A stretch of DNA of 64,000 nt, from the NCBI GenBank assembly GCA_963978545.1, contig OZ021733.1:31963924-32027923 (forward strand), written 5' to 3'. The DNA comes from Linyphia triangularis (Eukaryota > Arthropoda > Arachnida > Araneae > Linyphiidae). Within the stretch, counting starts at the first letter, position 1. Every line of letters begins with the position of its first letter. The translations under genes and the position numbers were made by a program. Below the pieces are notes generated by a model. The model saw only the letters and a list, made by a program, of their open reading frames with translations. It was not told the DNA's origin and searched no databases. Positions 1 to 10,512 of this stretch are shown piece after piece.

Positions 1-1030
1 GTATTTTAATACAAAACTTTTTGGGGTACTCGGTTTCCATAACTGACAAAAAAATATTATATTGTTGGTCCTTTTATAATGTGCATGCTTGCTATAACGT
101 TTATTCATGGTGTTGGCGATTGGAAACAATTAAAACTAATTGAATTAATCAAAAACAACAATGATTGGATTTTCTTTAAATATTTTCCCTTCACTTAATG
201 GTTATCAAGGAACTATATATATATATATATATTTGTGAACAAATAAAAATTCATGCACTGTATGAATATGTAGTTATTCAAGCGCCTGATCCAATGCACA
301 ATTAGCTCGTTTGCAAACAAACGTCATTTTATGTATAGTATTAATATGTTAAAAATATTTTCATTACAATACATTAGTTCGATCCTTCCTTTTTCATATA
401 GTAATACATGAAAAGGCATTGCAATCCATTTATGCTTTAATTCAAAATAACTATACACAAATAACTGTAATACAAATTTAACTATAGCAACACATGCAAT
501 GTGAATAGTTATAGAACAATTATTTTAAGTAAAATAAATTATTGGCCTTTTACTTTTAGTTTATATATACTTTTTACTCATTTTTAAAGCCAATTCAATG
601 AATACAATATGCAAAAGTAAATAAGGCTCATTAAAAGCTGATGTTGAATAATTCCTTAGTTGGAAACAAAGGCAGGAATGTCATAACAAAACACTGAAAG
701 CTGACAACATTTAGACAATCAATACATTTAACTATCTTTTATGTTACCTAAACTTCATTTTGGGAGAAAGCTTTCAGAGAATAATGAAATTTAAGCCATT
801 ACAAATTATACATTTAAAAAGAACCTTAACTAATAAGTCTGTTTGTTTGGATATTTGACTCTGAATTCATGCGAAGAGTGCTTTTCAATATTTTTCTTGC
901 TTGTTTTGCTTCCAAAATAATTTTATTTTAATTTGTTTTCATTGTCACAAGAGATATTTTCATTCTCAATATATGTCACTTTTTAATTTTATTAATAAGT
1001 CTTAATGAATATTGATATATTGATAAAAGC
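1..1030. other. Featureless AT-rich sequence
   Basis: I see no gene or element here. The only structure is a short (AT)n run at about 213-231. Frames are closed by frequent stops on both strands. Confidence 0.6.
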
Positions 1031-3480
1031 TTAATTGTATCCACTACTATGGAGGATACAGAGAGAAAAACATATTATCGTTTTACAGGTGGAACAGTGA
1101 CTCAAACGAAATAAAAGAGAGAAATATAGCAATTGGTGGTCATAACGCAACAAAAGTGCAAGACAACAATATAATTGAAGATTCTGGAGAAAACCATTCT
1201 GCACATAAGGACAAGAAAAGTACAGCCCTGGCGTTTCAAAAAGAAAAATGAAGATCAGAGTCATGGATAAAAATCAGACTGTCTAAATCATTATATGAAC
1301 CCAAACGTGAACCTCGTTGATATTGTAAAAATATATTGTTGATTCCTTGTAAGTTCTCAAAAACGCTACAGACCCAGGGAGGGGTATAAAAATAAAGGGG
1401 AGAGAAATATAGCAATTCGTGGCCATATCGTAACAAAAGAGCAAGACAACAACATAGGTAAAGAATCAGGAGAAAACCATTTTGTACAAAAGGACAAGAA
1501 AAAGAACAGCCCTGGACCCCTGAAACAGTCAAAAAGGGGGGGAAATGTAGATCAGAGTCATGGATAAAAATCAGACAGTCTAAATCATTATATGCACCCA
1601 AACGTGAACCTCTTTTATATTGCATAAATATATTGTTGGTTCCATGAAAGTCTTCAAAAACGGTAAAGATCTAGGGAGGGGTATAAATATAAGGAGGAGA
1701 GAAATATAACAATTCATGGACATATCGTAGCAAAAGAGCTAGACGACAACATAAGTAAAGAATTTGGTGAATACCATTTTGTACATAAGGACAAGAAAAA
1801 GAACAGCCCTGGACCCCTGAAACAGTCAAAAAGGGGGGGAAATGTAGATCAGAGTCATGGATAAAAATCAGACAGTCTAAACCATTATATGCACCCAAAC
1901 GTGAACCTCTTTTATATTGCATAAATATATTGTTGGTTCCATGAAAGTCTTCAAAAACGGTAAAGATCCAGGGAGGGGTATAAATATAAGGAGGAGAGAA
2001 ATATAACAATTCGTGGACATATCGTAGCAAAAGAGCAAGACAACAACATAAGTAAAGAATCTGGTGAATACCATTTTGTACATAAATACAAGAAAAAGAA
2101 CAGCCCTGGACCCCTGAAACAGTCACAAAGGATAAATATCAAACAGTCGAAATAATTATCTGCACAGGAACGTGAAACTCGTTCATATTGTATAAATACA
2201 TTGCGGCACCAGATAAGTCCTCAAAAATCAGAAAAGACGCAAGAAAAGGTATAAATCTTAGTTTGAAGATTCTGATTTTATAAAGGTACATTTTTCTATA
2301 TTATTGATTGAAGAAATCTGAAATAGTATTCCACTGAAAATGACTTTACTGATAATAGTGGTGATGATCCCTCGATGAATCCCAACATTCTAGTCAACTA
2401 CTCGTATACTAATGACACGAAAAATGCGAGTGATTTACAAACATACACATATATAGCAATTGTTGACTATACCACAGCAAAAGAGCAAGACAACAACGAG
2501 ATTGAAGATTCTGGATAAAACCATCCTGTACATAAGAACAAGAAAAATAATAGCTCTGTCATTTCAAAAAGAAAAAATATAGATCAGAGTCATGGATAAA
2601 ATTCAAATTTCAAGTCGCAGCAAAAGATCTAGACAACAACGAGAATGAAGGTTCTGGATAAAACCATCCTGTACATAAGATAAAAAAAAAAAAAAAGAAT
2701 AGCTCTGTCGTTTCAAAAAGAAAAAATATAGATCAGAGCCATGGATAAAATTCAAACAGCCTAAATCATTATCTGCACAGGAACGAAAAACTCGTTCATA
2801 TTGTATAGATACATTTTGACACCATATAAGTTCTCAAACTCGGAAAAGATCCAAGAAAAGGTATAAATCTTCGTTTGAAGATACTGATTTTATAAAGGAA
2901 GATTTTTCTAGATTATTGATTGTTAAAATCTGGAACACGTATTCTACTCGAAATGATATTTCTTATAATAGTGAGGATGATGATGATCCAACGATTAACC
3001 ACAACATTCTCTTTAACTACTCAGGTCCTAATGATCCGAAAAATGCGTGTGGTTTGCAAACATATAAATGCATACACATATATAGCAATAAATAGCCATA
3101 CTGCAGAAAAAGAGCAAGACAACAACGAGAATGAAGAAAACCATCCTGTACACTAGAACAAGAAAAATAATAGCTCTGTCGTATCTAAAAGAAAAAATAT
3201 TGATCTGAGCCATGGTATAATTCAAACAGCCTAAATTATTATCTACATACGACGGTGCACCTCGTACATATTGTAAAAATATATTGTTGGTACCATATAT
3301 GTCCTCAAAATCGAAAAAGACTCAGGGAGGGATATAAATCTTCGTTTGAAGATATTTATTTTACAAAGGTAAATTTTTCTAGAAAGAATAGACAAACTCA
3401 CATTGTTTCTAAGCCATAAATCGCTACATCGTACACTGCACCAATTTAATTGATATAAAAAAGAAAAAAGATTGGGACCG
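1031..3480 (+). repeat. Decayed tandem array of a partly open unit
   Basis: Three young units about 297 bp long are clearly visible, each beginning near the words tcatggataaaaatcagac (1261, 1558, 1855). Older, longer units follow (about 2140-2590, 2630-3215, and a partial one from 3243). Read on the + strand, the units share a relic frame. It contains a basic stretch (RKRSKKRYKSSFED near 2840-2885 in the older unit), an acidic stretch (SEDDDDP near 2975), and a late segment of the type KEQDNN, then ENHPVH, then SKRKNID. The young units lack the middle acidic part, so they look internally deleted. Differences between units fall on all codon positions and include stops, so no unit appears to be under selection. 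I do not recognise the protein. The longest - strand open frames here (1236-1625 and 1671-2126) run through the same repeats and look like shadows. Confidence 0.75.
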
Positions 3481-3730
3481 TTTATTGACAAAGAATATTA
3501 AGAAAAGACTCAATAAATTTCTTCACGCGATTCTTTATCATCAAAAGAAAATTATTTGTTTTGTGAAGAGTTTAGTAGGGTTTATAGAGAATTTTCTTAC
3601 CTTTAATGATTAGTGCTCCAAGAGACCAAGTAATTACCTTGATTTAAAAATCATCAGGATTACTTGAGTTTGAAAAATTGCTTTGAAACTTTTTTTTAAT
3701 TTTATTAACTCACAATATATAGTTAAAAAA
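3481..3730. other. No recognisable feature
   Basis: AT-rich spacer between two tandem arrays. I see no open frame or repeat worth naming. Confidence 0.5.
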
Positions 3731-3830
3731 GTTAGGAATACTATAAAGTGAGGAATCAATCAAAGGTTACTAAAAAGTTAGGAATCAATCAAAGGTTACT
3801 ATAAAGTTAGGAATCAATCAAAATTCTCTA
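3731..3830 (+). repeat. Short tandem repeat, about 30-bp period
   Basis: Three copies of a unit containing the words ggaatcaatcaaaggttac start near 3749, 3779 and 3808. It leads directly into the longer-period array downstream, which carries related words (gaatcaatcaaa). Confidence 0.8.
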
Positions 3831-4869
3831 AAATTCATAACAAAGAATCTGAAAGTAGTAGCTAATTTTTCTCACTTATTATTCAAATATCACACTTAAA
3901 AATATAATGATCTTTCACTCCATCCTCTCACACTAAGATGCATACAATATTTTCAATTGTGGTCAATAAAATAAATTTTAACTTTCCTTTGAACAAATCT
4001 AATCAAAGGAAACAATAAAATTCACCCAAAGTCATTACTAAAGACTTTAAAAGTTAATGATTCCTTACCTATTATTTAAATACAACAATAATATATAAAT
4101 ACATCATATAATCCTCATCAACAAAGATGCATAAAATGTTTTCAATTTTGCTCATTATACTACTTGTAACTTCCATTCCCAGGAAACTACAAATAAAGGA
4201 ACGAACCAAACCTTATCAAAAGTCATTACAAAAAACCTGCAAGTAACAATATTTCTACCCATCATACAAGTATCACAGTCACAATTATATTCATATCAAA
4301 ATCATTCGCTTTCCCCGTCTCTATTCTACCATCTAATAAACGATATAAAATATTTTAAATTTTAGTCATTAAATCACTTTTTACTAATTTTTCATTAAAT
4401 CCTTTAAATAATGAAACCAATCTAACTTTACCAAGAGTCATTAAAAACACAAATAACACTATTCTTTACACATTGTTCAAGTATCACAGTCCCGAATATG
4501 TTTGTATGAAAATAATTTATCTTCCTTCCTCCTCCTTCCTCCCATCCACAAAACAATATAAAATATTTTCGATTTCAGTCATTAAATTACTTTTTTTTAT
4601 TTTGTTTTTCATGGAATCTTTTCAATAAAGGAATCAATCAAACTTTAACAAGTCATTAAAAAAAACAAGCAACATGATTCTTTATTCATTGTTCAAGTAT
4701 TACAGTCCCAAATATGCTTATATGAAATTCATTCACCTTCCTTCCTCATCTTCCCATCCACTAAATGATATTAAATATTTTCAATTTCAGTCATTAAATT
4801 ACATGTTATTACTTTGTTTTTCATGGGATCTTTTCAATAAAAGAACCAATCAAACTTTAACAAGAGTAA

Positions 4870-4901
<32 letters not shown>

Positions 4902-5365
4902 CATGATTCTTTATTCATTGTTCAAGTAACACAGTCCCAAATATGCTTATATGAAATTCATTCACCTTCCTTTCTCATCTTCCCATCCACTAAACGATAT
5001 AAAATATTTTCGATTTCAGTCATTAAATTACTTGTTTTTGCTTTGTTTTTCTTGGAACCCTTTAAATAAACGAACCAGTTAAACTTTAGCAAAAGTCATG
5101 ACAAAAATCTACAAATAACACTTTTTCGTACTCATTGTTCAAGTATCACAGTCCAAAATATGCTTATATTAAAACCATTCACATCCCTTCCTTATCCTCT
5201 CATCCACTAAACGATATAAAATATTTTCAATTTCAGTCATTAAATTACTTTCTACTTCCCTTTTATGGAACCCTTTAACTATAGGAACCAATCAAACTTC
5301 ACCAAAAGTCATTACTAAAGAATCCACAAGTTAGAGTATTCCCTACTCATTATTGAAGTTTGTTC
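3831..5365 (+). repeat. Tandem array, about 210-230-bp period
   Basis: At least five clear units begin with caagtatcacagtc or a near variant at about 4266, 4476, 4693, 4922 and 5139. Two more diverged units lie upstream from about 3889 and 4080. Each unit carries a pyrimidine-rich block (cttcctcatcttcccatccac type), then acgatataaaatatttt, a cagtcattaaatta block, and an aaccaatcaaactt block. A 26-bp A run (4872-4897) sits in one unit. The + strand open frame at 4674-5069 crosses two units and is a by-product of the repeat. Confidence 0.85.
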
Positions 5366-5687
5366 ATTTAAGAACATCATCGAATATAAGTCCATAAGGA
5401 GTTCCTTCAAAATCGGGCATCTTATAACTATGTAGATTAATTCCCGCATCAAACTTTCGTTAGACTTCTTTGAGATGAGTAATTAAGGAATCTATACCCT
5501 TAGATATGGAAACGCTTGTTTAAATTGGGGTTAGTGACAACTTTGAATCTTTTGGGAAGGGATATTTGAGAATCATGGAGTATTAAATGATACTGGATGT
5601 GTTTGATTATATCTCATTTGGAAATCCGAGAATACACGTGACGAGTGAATAAATAAATTATTTATTAATTTGGTGTATTTGTACTAT
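5366..5687. other. No recognisable feature
   Basis: AT-rich spacer. No open frame, inverted repeat or tandem repeat was noticed. Confidence 0.5.
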
Positions 5688-5691
5688 TTAA

Positions 5692-6406
5692 GGGGACTTG
5701 ATACCCTTAAAGTTTTCATAAAAAATTATAAAATAAAGATATTGATTTTCTATTTTTTGCATGTTTATAATCTTTAAAACTTTTTTCTTATTCTGGCAAT
5801 TTTCTGAATTGATCCGATAGCTACAAATGCATTAAAACTACATTTTTATGGAGAATTATAGCATAGCTGCATTAGCTCCTTCGATAATTCGAGCGCATTT
5901 TTCTCAGTTCGTAGTTTTTTAGAATTCCCACCTTACTCAAAATGCTAAAACGTTAACAAATATAAATAAAATTACTTAAATTTTTTTGTGTCATTCTAAA
6001 GATCTATTTGACAAAAATAGTCATAGAATTTTTAATAAAATACAAACTTTTAGTTTGCAAATTTATATGTTGAAAAATATCCTTTTTTTGCGAATTTTTT
6101 TACCTAGAGGTGTAGTTTTTATTGTTTTTCTCCAAAACTATTTTATTCATTCAATATCCGATGAATAAAAGTTTGAAGTATATGACTAGGAACATTTCGT
6201 TTAAATCAGGATAAAATAATGAAAACTGAAAAAGAAGATAAAATTTGAAACTTGATGAACTTTTTTTTTAAATTTAAAATTTAGAACACTTTGTGAACGT
6301 TTTTATAATAAAATTTAGTTACAGCCTAGTAATACGTACAAATGTGTAAACATTTTAATTTTAAAGGCTTAAATTAAAAAAATAATTTTAAGAGTACCAA
6401 GTCCCC
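5692..6406. mobile_element. TTAA-flanked MITE (piggyBac or Kolobok type)
   Basis: The left end GGGGACTTGATACCCTTAAA matches the reverse complement of the right end (GGGGACTTGGTACTCTTAAA) at 18 of 20 bases. Both ends abut TTAA (5688-5691 and 6407-6410), the target duplication known for the piggyBac and Kolobok superfamilies. The 715-bp interior is AT-rich and has no transposase-like frame; the open frame at 5986-6168 looks like chance. It is therefore a non-autonomous element. Which of the two superfamilies it belongs to cannot be decided from the ends. Confidence 0.85.
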
Positions 6407-6410
6407 TTAA

Positions 6411-6995
6411 TTGAATCTACAGAATACAACCTTTTCTCTTAATGGCAAGGATAAAATTGCTAAACGAACTGGTTTTTATGATAGTGGTTTGGGGTGTCCT
6501 ATTCTTTAAGCACTAAAATAAATGTATTTAGCATACGAATGCATAGCTGACCGTATATTACTGCGAAAGCGATAAATGCATTAAATGATGTTACAAAGTA
6601 ATAATATGAAAATAGAAAATAAAAATAAGTTTTAAAATAAAAAATATTTGCATATTACTAAACAAGAAAGCTTTACTCTAATCATCGGAAATATTACCAT
6701 GAAAACCTTTTTTTATAAGGTAATAAATGAGTCACTCATTTCCAAAAGTGCCTAGTTGCCTAGGGGACAACTTTTCAGGAAACGAGAAAATCTGTATTTT
6801 ACTAAACTCAACAGTTAATTTATGACTGTTATATTTATAGAATCTGTAAATAAATTAGAAACACAATTTACAAGGTCTTAGGTTAGTATTATTTTATATA
6901 AAGTAGTAATAAGCTGTTTTAATATGCAACTAGATAGTTTTGGAAAAGATAGCTTGTTTTGGAATTTGACCTTTTGCAATTAGCTAGTGTTGGCA
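6411..6995. other. AT-rich spacer
   Basis: No gene. The last 100 bases hold two copies of a word of the type agttttggaa (near 6944 and 6957) that recurs on the far side of the neighbouring hAT MITE. Confidence 0.5.
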
Positions 6996-7003
6996 CTGTA
7001 AAT

Positions 7004-7560
7004 TAGAGGTCGAAAATATCGATCAAAATAAATATCGATACTATATCGTTGCATAGAAAAAAATATCGATAAAATATGGATATATCGATACATGATTTTT
7101 TTTTTTTTTTTTTTTTAATTTGATTTTCAATTTTGCCAGAAACAAAGTTTTTCGGGGCAAATTTCTACTTTTCATGATTGCTTTTTTGTAAGGTGAGTAC
7201 TTTTTCAACTGAAATGGATCTATTACACACACAAAAAAAAGTTATATTTTCGCTTAATTGGTGCAGTGATTTTAAGAAGAATTTATATAATTTTCAATAG
7301 CTTTTAAGTCTAGGGCAAAATATTGAATATTGGGGACATTTTAACTGTCTCTCAGCCAAGTTCAAACTTTAGTTTTGAAGTTTTTGAAAAGGGAATAAAG
7401 AAAATAAAAAAAAATGCATGGAACTACAAAACGATCATCAAAAAACTAAAAATGTTTGAAAATATCGATATATCGGTGACTTTTATCGATATTTTTAATA
7501 TCGATATTTTTTTAGAAATATTGATAAAATATCGTCGTATCGATACATCGCCGACCTCTA
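7004..7560. mobile_element. hAT MITE with 8-bp target duplication
   Basis: The ends are inverted: tagaggtcg on the left and cgacctcta on the right. The flanking octamer CTGTAAAT is identical on both sides (6996-7003 and 7561-7568), exactly the 8-bp duplication expected of hAT transposons. Both ends carry many copies of the subterminal word TATCGAT in either orientation, a layout typical of hAT transposase-binding regions. The interior holds a 21-bp T run (7096-7116) and no transposase frame; the open frame at 7323-7595 runs out through the right end. At 557 bp it is a non-autonomous copy, and the perfect duplication suggests it is fairly young. Confidence 0.93.
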
Positions 7561-7568
7561 CTGTAAAT

Positions 7569-8048
7569 GCAACGGGACAGTTTTGGAAATCATAAACAGC
7601 AATGTGACTGAATCTGATGTAAAAAAGTTTAAAACAAACTACTTTTATTTCCACATACACTCTTCATAACACCTTCAACTTTCACTTCCTTTTTGACATT
7701 TGTAATATTTAAACTCATTTTCTTTCACAAAAAAAGACAACACATCACGAGACATAACCTCATAGAAATCTTTCAACTTTCAATCAACACAGCTGAACAA
7801 AAGTAATTGATTACCTAAAAGTAGCAGGTTAGCCAACAGTAATTATTTGTAAAAAATGTAGAAATATTGGTCTGCACTGTGAAAATGTCCCCCCAGTTTT
7901 TCAGAATAAACAATTTTGTAGAAGCTTACATCTAGTGGGTAGGGCTCTTTTTTATTGCAGCTAGCAAGCTTTGGAAATGACTTCATGAAAGGCGCCATCT
8001 TAGAAGCTAGCAAGTAAATAGTTTTGGAACAGAATCCGAGTTTGCAAC
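7569..8048. other. AT-rich spacer with a recurring word
   Basis: No gene. Contains further copies of the motif agttttggaa (near 7578 and 8019), part of a scattered repeat that runs from about 6940 to 8440. Confidence 0.5.
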
Positions 8049-8061
8049 AAGACAGTTTTGG

Positions 8062-8240
8062 TTGGTTGTATTCAGGTTATCTGGCGCCGTCAGCAACACG
8101 AGGGCTATAATGCGCCGAAACATTTCGTCATTTGACAAACCAACATACATTTACAAACACCCATGCCTAACACGGGACTCGAACCCGCAACCTCGCATTC
8201 TAGAAGCCAGCACGCTAACCACTATACCGTTTGGTCGGCC
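8062..8240 (-). mobile_element. tRNA-derived SINE, family A, full length
   Basis: On the - strand the element starts with a tRNA-like head: a box-A-like stretch around tagtggttagcgtgctgg and a box B gggttcgagtccc (+ strand 8174-8186). A non-tRNA body and a tail ending in aatacaaccaa follow. It is bounded by a perfect 13-bp direct repeat AAGACAGTTTTGG (8049-8061 and 8241-8253), the target duplication left by LINE-driven insertion. It would be transcribed by RNA polymerase III from its own internal promoter. Two relatives lie at 47874 and 60134. Open frames overlapping it are shadows. There is no poly(A) tail, so the partner LINE probably recognises the 3' body. Confidence 0.93.
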
Positions 8241-8253
8241 AAGACAGTTTTGG

Positions 8254-9059
8254 AAATGGAATGAAATGCAACTATTCCCGCTTTGAATTTGTACTCGAGT
8301 TTCAGTCCTTTTTTTTTCAACTAGGGTATAGAAACTTTTGTCACTGTAAAAGTAATTTAAAATGTGTATTTCAGTTGTGCCAATAACATTCAATTAAAAT
8401 ATCAACTTTTCAAATTTTGTCAATTAGGCACTTTTGGAAATGGACGACTCAAATAAGCTAGGGATTTTAATCTTTTCTATCAATCCTAAAATTACATGTA
8501 GAAGTATTAACGTCCTTTGTTACGTCGTTCTAAAAGTCTTAGGATAAATCAGTTTTATTTTCTATAGTTATGTATTAAAAGCTATTTTTAAGATATCTTC
8601 TATTAGTGCATTTGAGTGAAATATGTAAATTTCAAAACAAATCGTTAATTTAATTACATCTTTAAATGTACAATACTTCTTTTACCTTAAATTTAATATT
8701 TCTATACTATATGTTGTAAAACACTTTATACATGAGTGAAAACGAATTTGAGGTTTGCATCAATTTTGAAAAACACACGTGTAGATAAATGAGAAAATAA
8801 GCCAGTAATAAACTCACATTTTGAAGCTTTTTTACCCTCATTTCATCCCCTGTAATACAACGTTTTTACATAATCCCTAATATTTTGGTAACCGAACGTC
8901 AAATTAAATAGAAAAATATTTCTGGGTATGTTTGAAAAGTGATAAATCTAAGAAAAATAAATAATTTGACAATAACATTTTTAAAGTTGTTTATTTGTTA
9001 GTTATTACTAAAAACTTTAAAAAATATTAAATCCCAAAGTTGCATGTTACTTGGGCAAT
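8254..9059. other. No recognisable feature
   Basis: AT-rich sequence without an open frame over 60 codons that is not part of the SINE. One more copy of the tttggaaatgg word lies near 8430. Confidence 0.5.
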
Positions 9060-9165
9060 TCTCTGGCTATGTTTATGCTGATTCTTTGGCTATGTTTATG
9101 TTGGTTCTATGGCTATGTTTATGTTGATTATCGGGCTATATTTATGTGTTCTGGTTGGTTATGTT
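9060..9165 (+). repeat. Minisatellite, about 28-bp period
   Basis: Four imperfect copies of a unit containing ggctatgtttatgttg lie in direct order, the last two increasingly diverged. Confidence 0.8.
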
Positions 9166-9370
9166 TTTATTTCATATTATATTACTTGGTGATGAAGTTA
9201 TATGGAAAAATAATTATTTAACTAGATGAAATATGCATTTATATCCACCGACGTACGGGGCATGGACGTCGTTGGCTTATAAATGTATATTTGAGATAGC
9301 TCAAATAATTATTTTTCAATATAATTTTTTCACCTATTAGTGTTGCATAAAATAAAAATATATCTACTAG
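9151..9370. mobile_element. Small foldback (hairpin) element
   Basis: The sequence from 9188 (ggtgatgaag...) to the centre is an inverted copy of the sequence ending at 9334 (...ttcacc), about 80 % alike over 65 bp per arm. The tip ccaccgacgt / acgtcgttgg closes on an 11-base loop. Weaker similarity carries the arms out to about 9151 and 9370. The G+C-rich tip contrasts with the AT-rich flanks. No target duplication was found, so element status is inferred from structure alone. Confidence 0.6.
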
Positions 9371-9910
9371 ATTTATCATAATTTTAGAATTATTATTTGT
9401 ATACGAGCAGAAAAAAAGAGCCAAAATGTCTCGTATGTACATAAGAAAATTGCCCACTTATATTACTCCTTTGACAAAACAAGATTTAATGAAATATAGC
9501 TATTATTTTACAATTTAAAGTCTAAAATCCAATGTTCCTTTTAAACATCAACTAATCATTTCCGTAGTTAACTAAGAAAATACCCAGTGTTTGAATATTT
9601 TTATTTTCGTATACAGAACTATGAGTCTGGAACATGCATGTTTCTTGATGTTTTTAATTTGAATTTTATCGCTAAGAATAAAACGACAAAAACAATGTGA
9701 TTTTTTTTTTTTTTTTTTTTTAACAACCCCACAGAGTAAGACTTTAGAAACTTTTTAGCCCACGGACTAGGGGAGAAAGTTACATCACCGCATTTCCCCA
9801 AGCGATACGAGATATAGAAACTTATTTAGAAACCGGAGATACAAAAGGGTGTTAAACCGGAAGTTTTGAATTGGGTAAAGAAGAATAGGAAAAATGTATA
9901 AAACTTGACA
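9371..9910. other. AT-rich spacer with a T run
   Basis: Holds a 21-bp T run (9701-9721) and nothing else I can name. Confidence 0.5.
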
Positions 9911-10512
9911 CTTGAAAAACAGATTTCAGAAGGAGACTCGTTTAATGTCTTGATTTAATGAAATCTTGAATATGGTGAAGCGACAAATATCTCTTTCAAA
10001 AAAGGTGCAATTTGTTTACTAGTTGTGAAAAATGTACAACACATAGACATTTACATTTGAAGCAAAAAACAACAATCTAGATATCTGTTAATAAATTTTC
10101 CCATCTATTCAATCTTGAAAGTCAGATTTCAGAAAGACACTCGTTTAGTGCCTTGATATAATGAAATCTTGAAAGTGGTGAAACGAAAAATATTTCTTTC
10201 AAAAAAGGTGCAATTTGTTAAATAGTTGCGAAAAATGTATAACATATAGTCATTTACTTTTGTTTCAAAAGCAACAATCTAGATATCTGTTACACGTATT
10301 CTATCTATCCAATCTTGAAAGTCAGATTTCAGAAAGATACTCGTTTAATGTCTTGATTTAATGAAATCTTGAAAGTGGTGAAACGACAAATATTTCTTTC
10401 AAAAAAGTTGCAATTTGTCAACTAATTGCGAAAAATGTATAACACATAGCCATTTACTTTTGATGCAAAAGCAACAATCTAGGTATCTGTTTCAGATTTT
10501 TCTATCCAAACA
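9911..10512 (+). repeat. Tandem repeat, three copies of about 201 bp
   Basis: The word agatttcaga recurs at 9921, 10124 and 10324, and each unit continues through ttgatttaatgaaatcttga, ctttcaaaaaaggtgcaat and caatctagatatctgtt. Units two and three are closest to each other. The third ends near 10512. Confidence 0.9.

Noticed and set aside
1236..2126. - strand open frames of 129 and 151 codons
   Set aside because: They cross repeat-unit borders, and the same peptide repeats because the DNA repeats. The opposite strand shows the more consistent relic frame.
4674..5069. + strand open frame of 131 codons
   Set aside because: It spans two tandem units and a poly(A) run read as lysines.
8173..8240. 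Functional tRNA gene
   Set aside because: Box A and box B are present but the acceptor and anticodon stems do not form a proper cloverleaf, and the sequence continues into a SINE body. The same holds for all seven box-B sites in the window.
8151..8393. - strand frame overlapping the SINE
   Set aside because: The peptide is the SINE's tRNA-like head translated.
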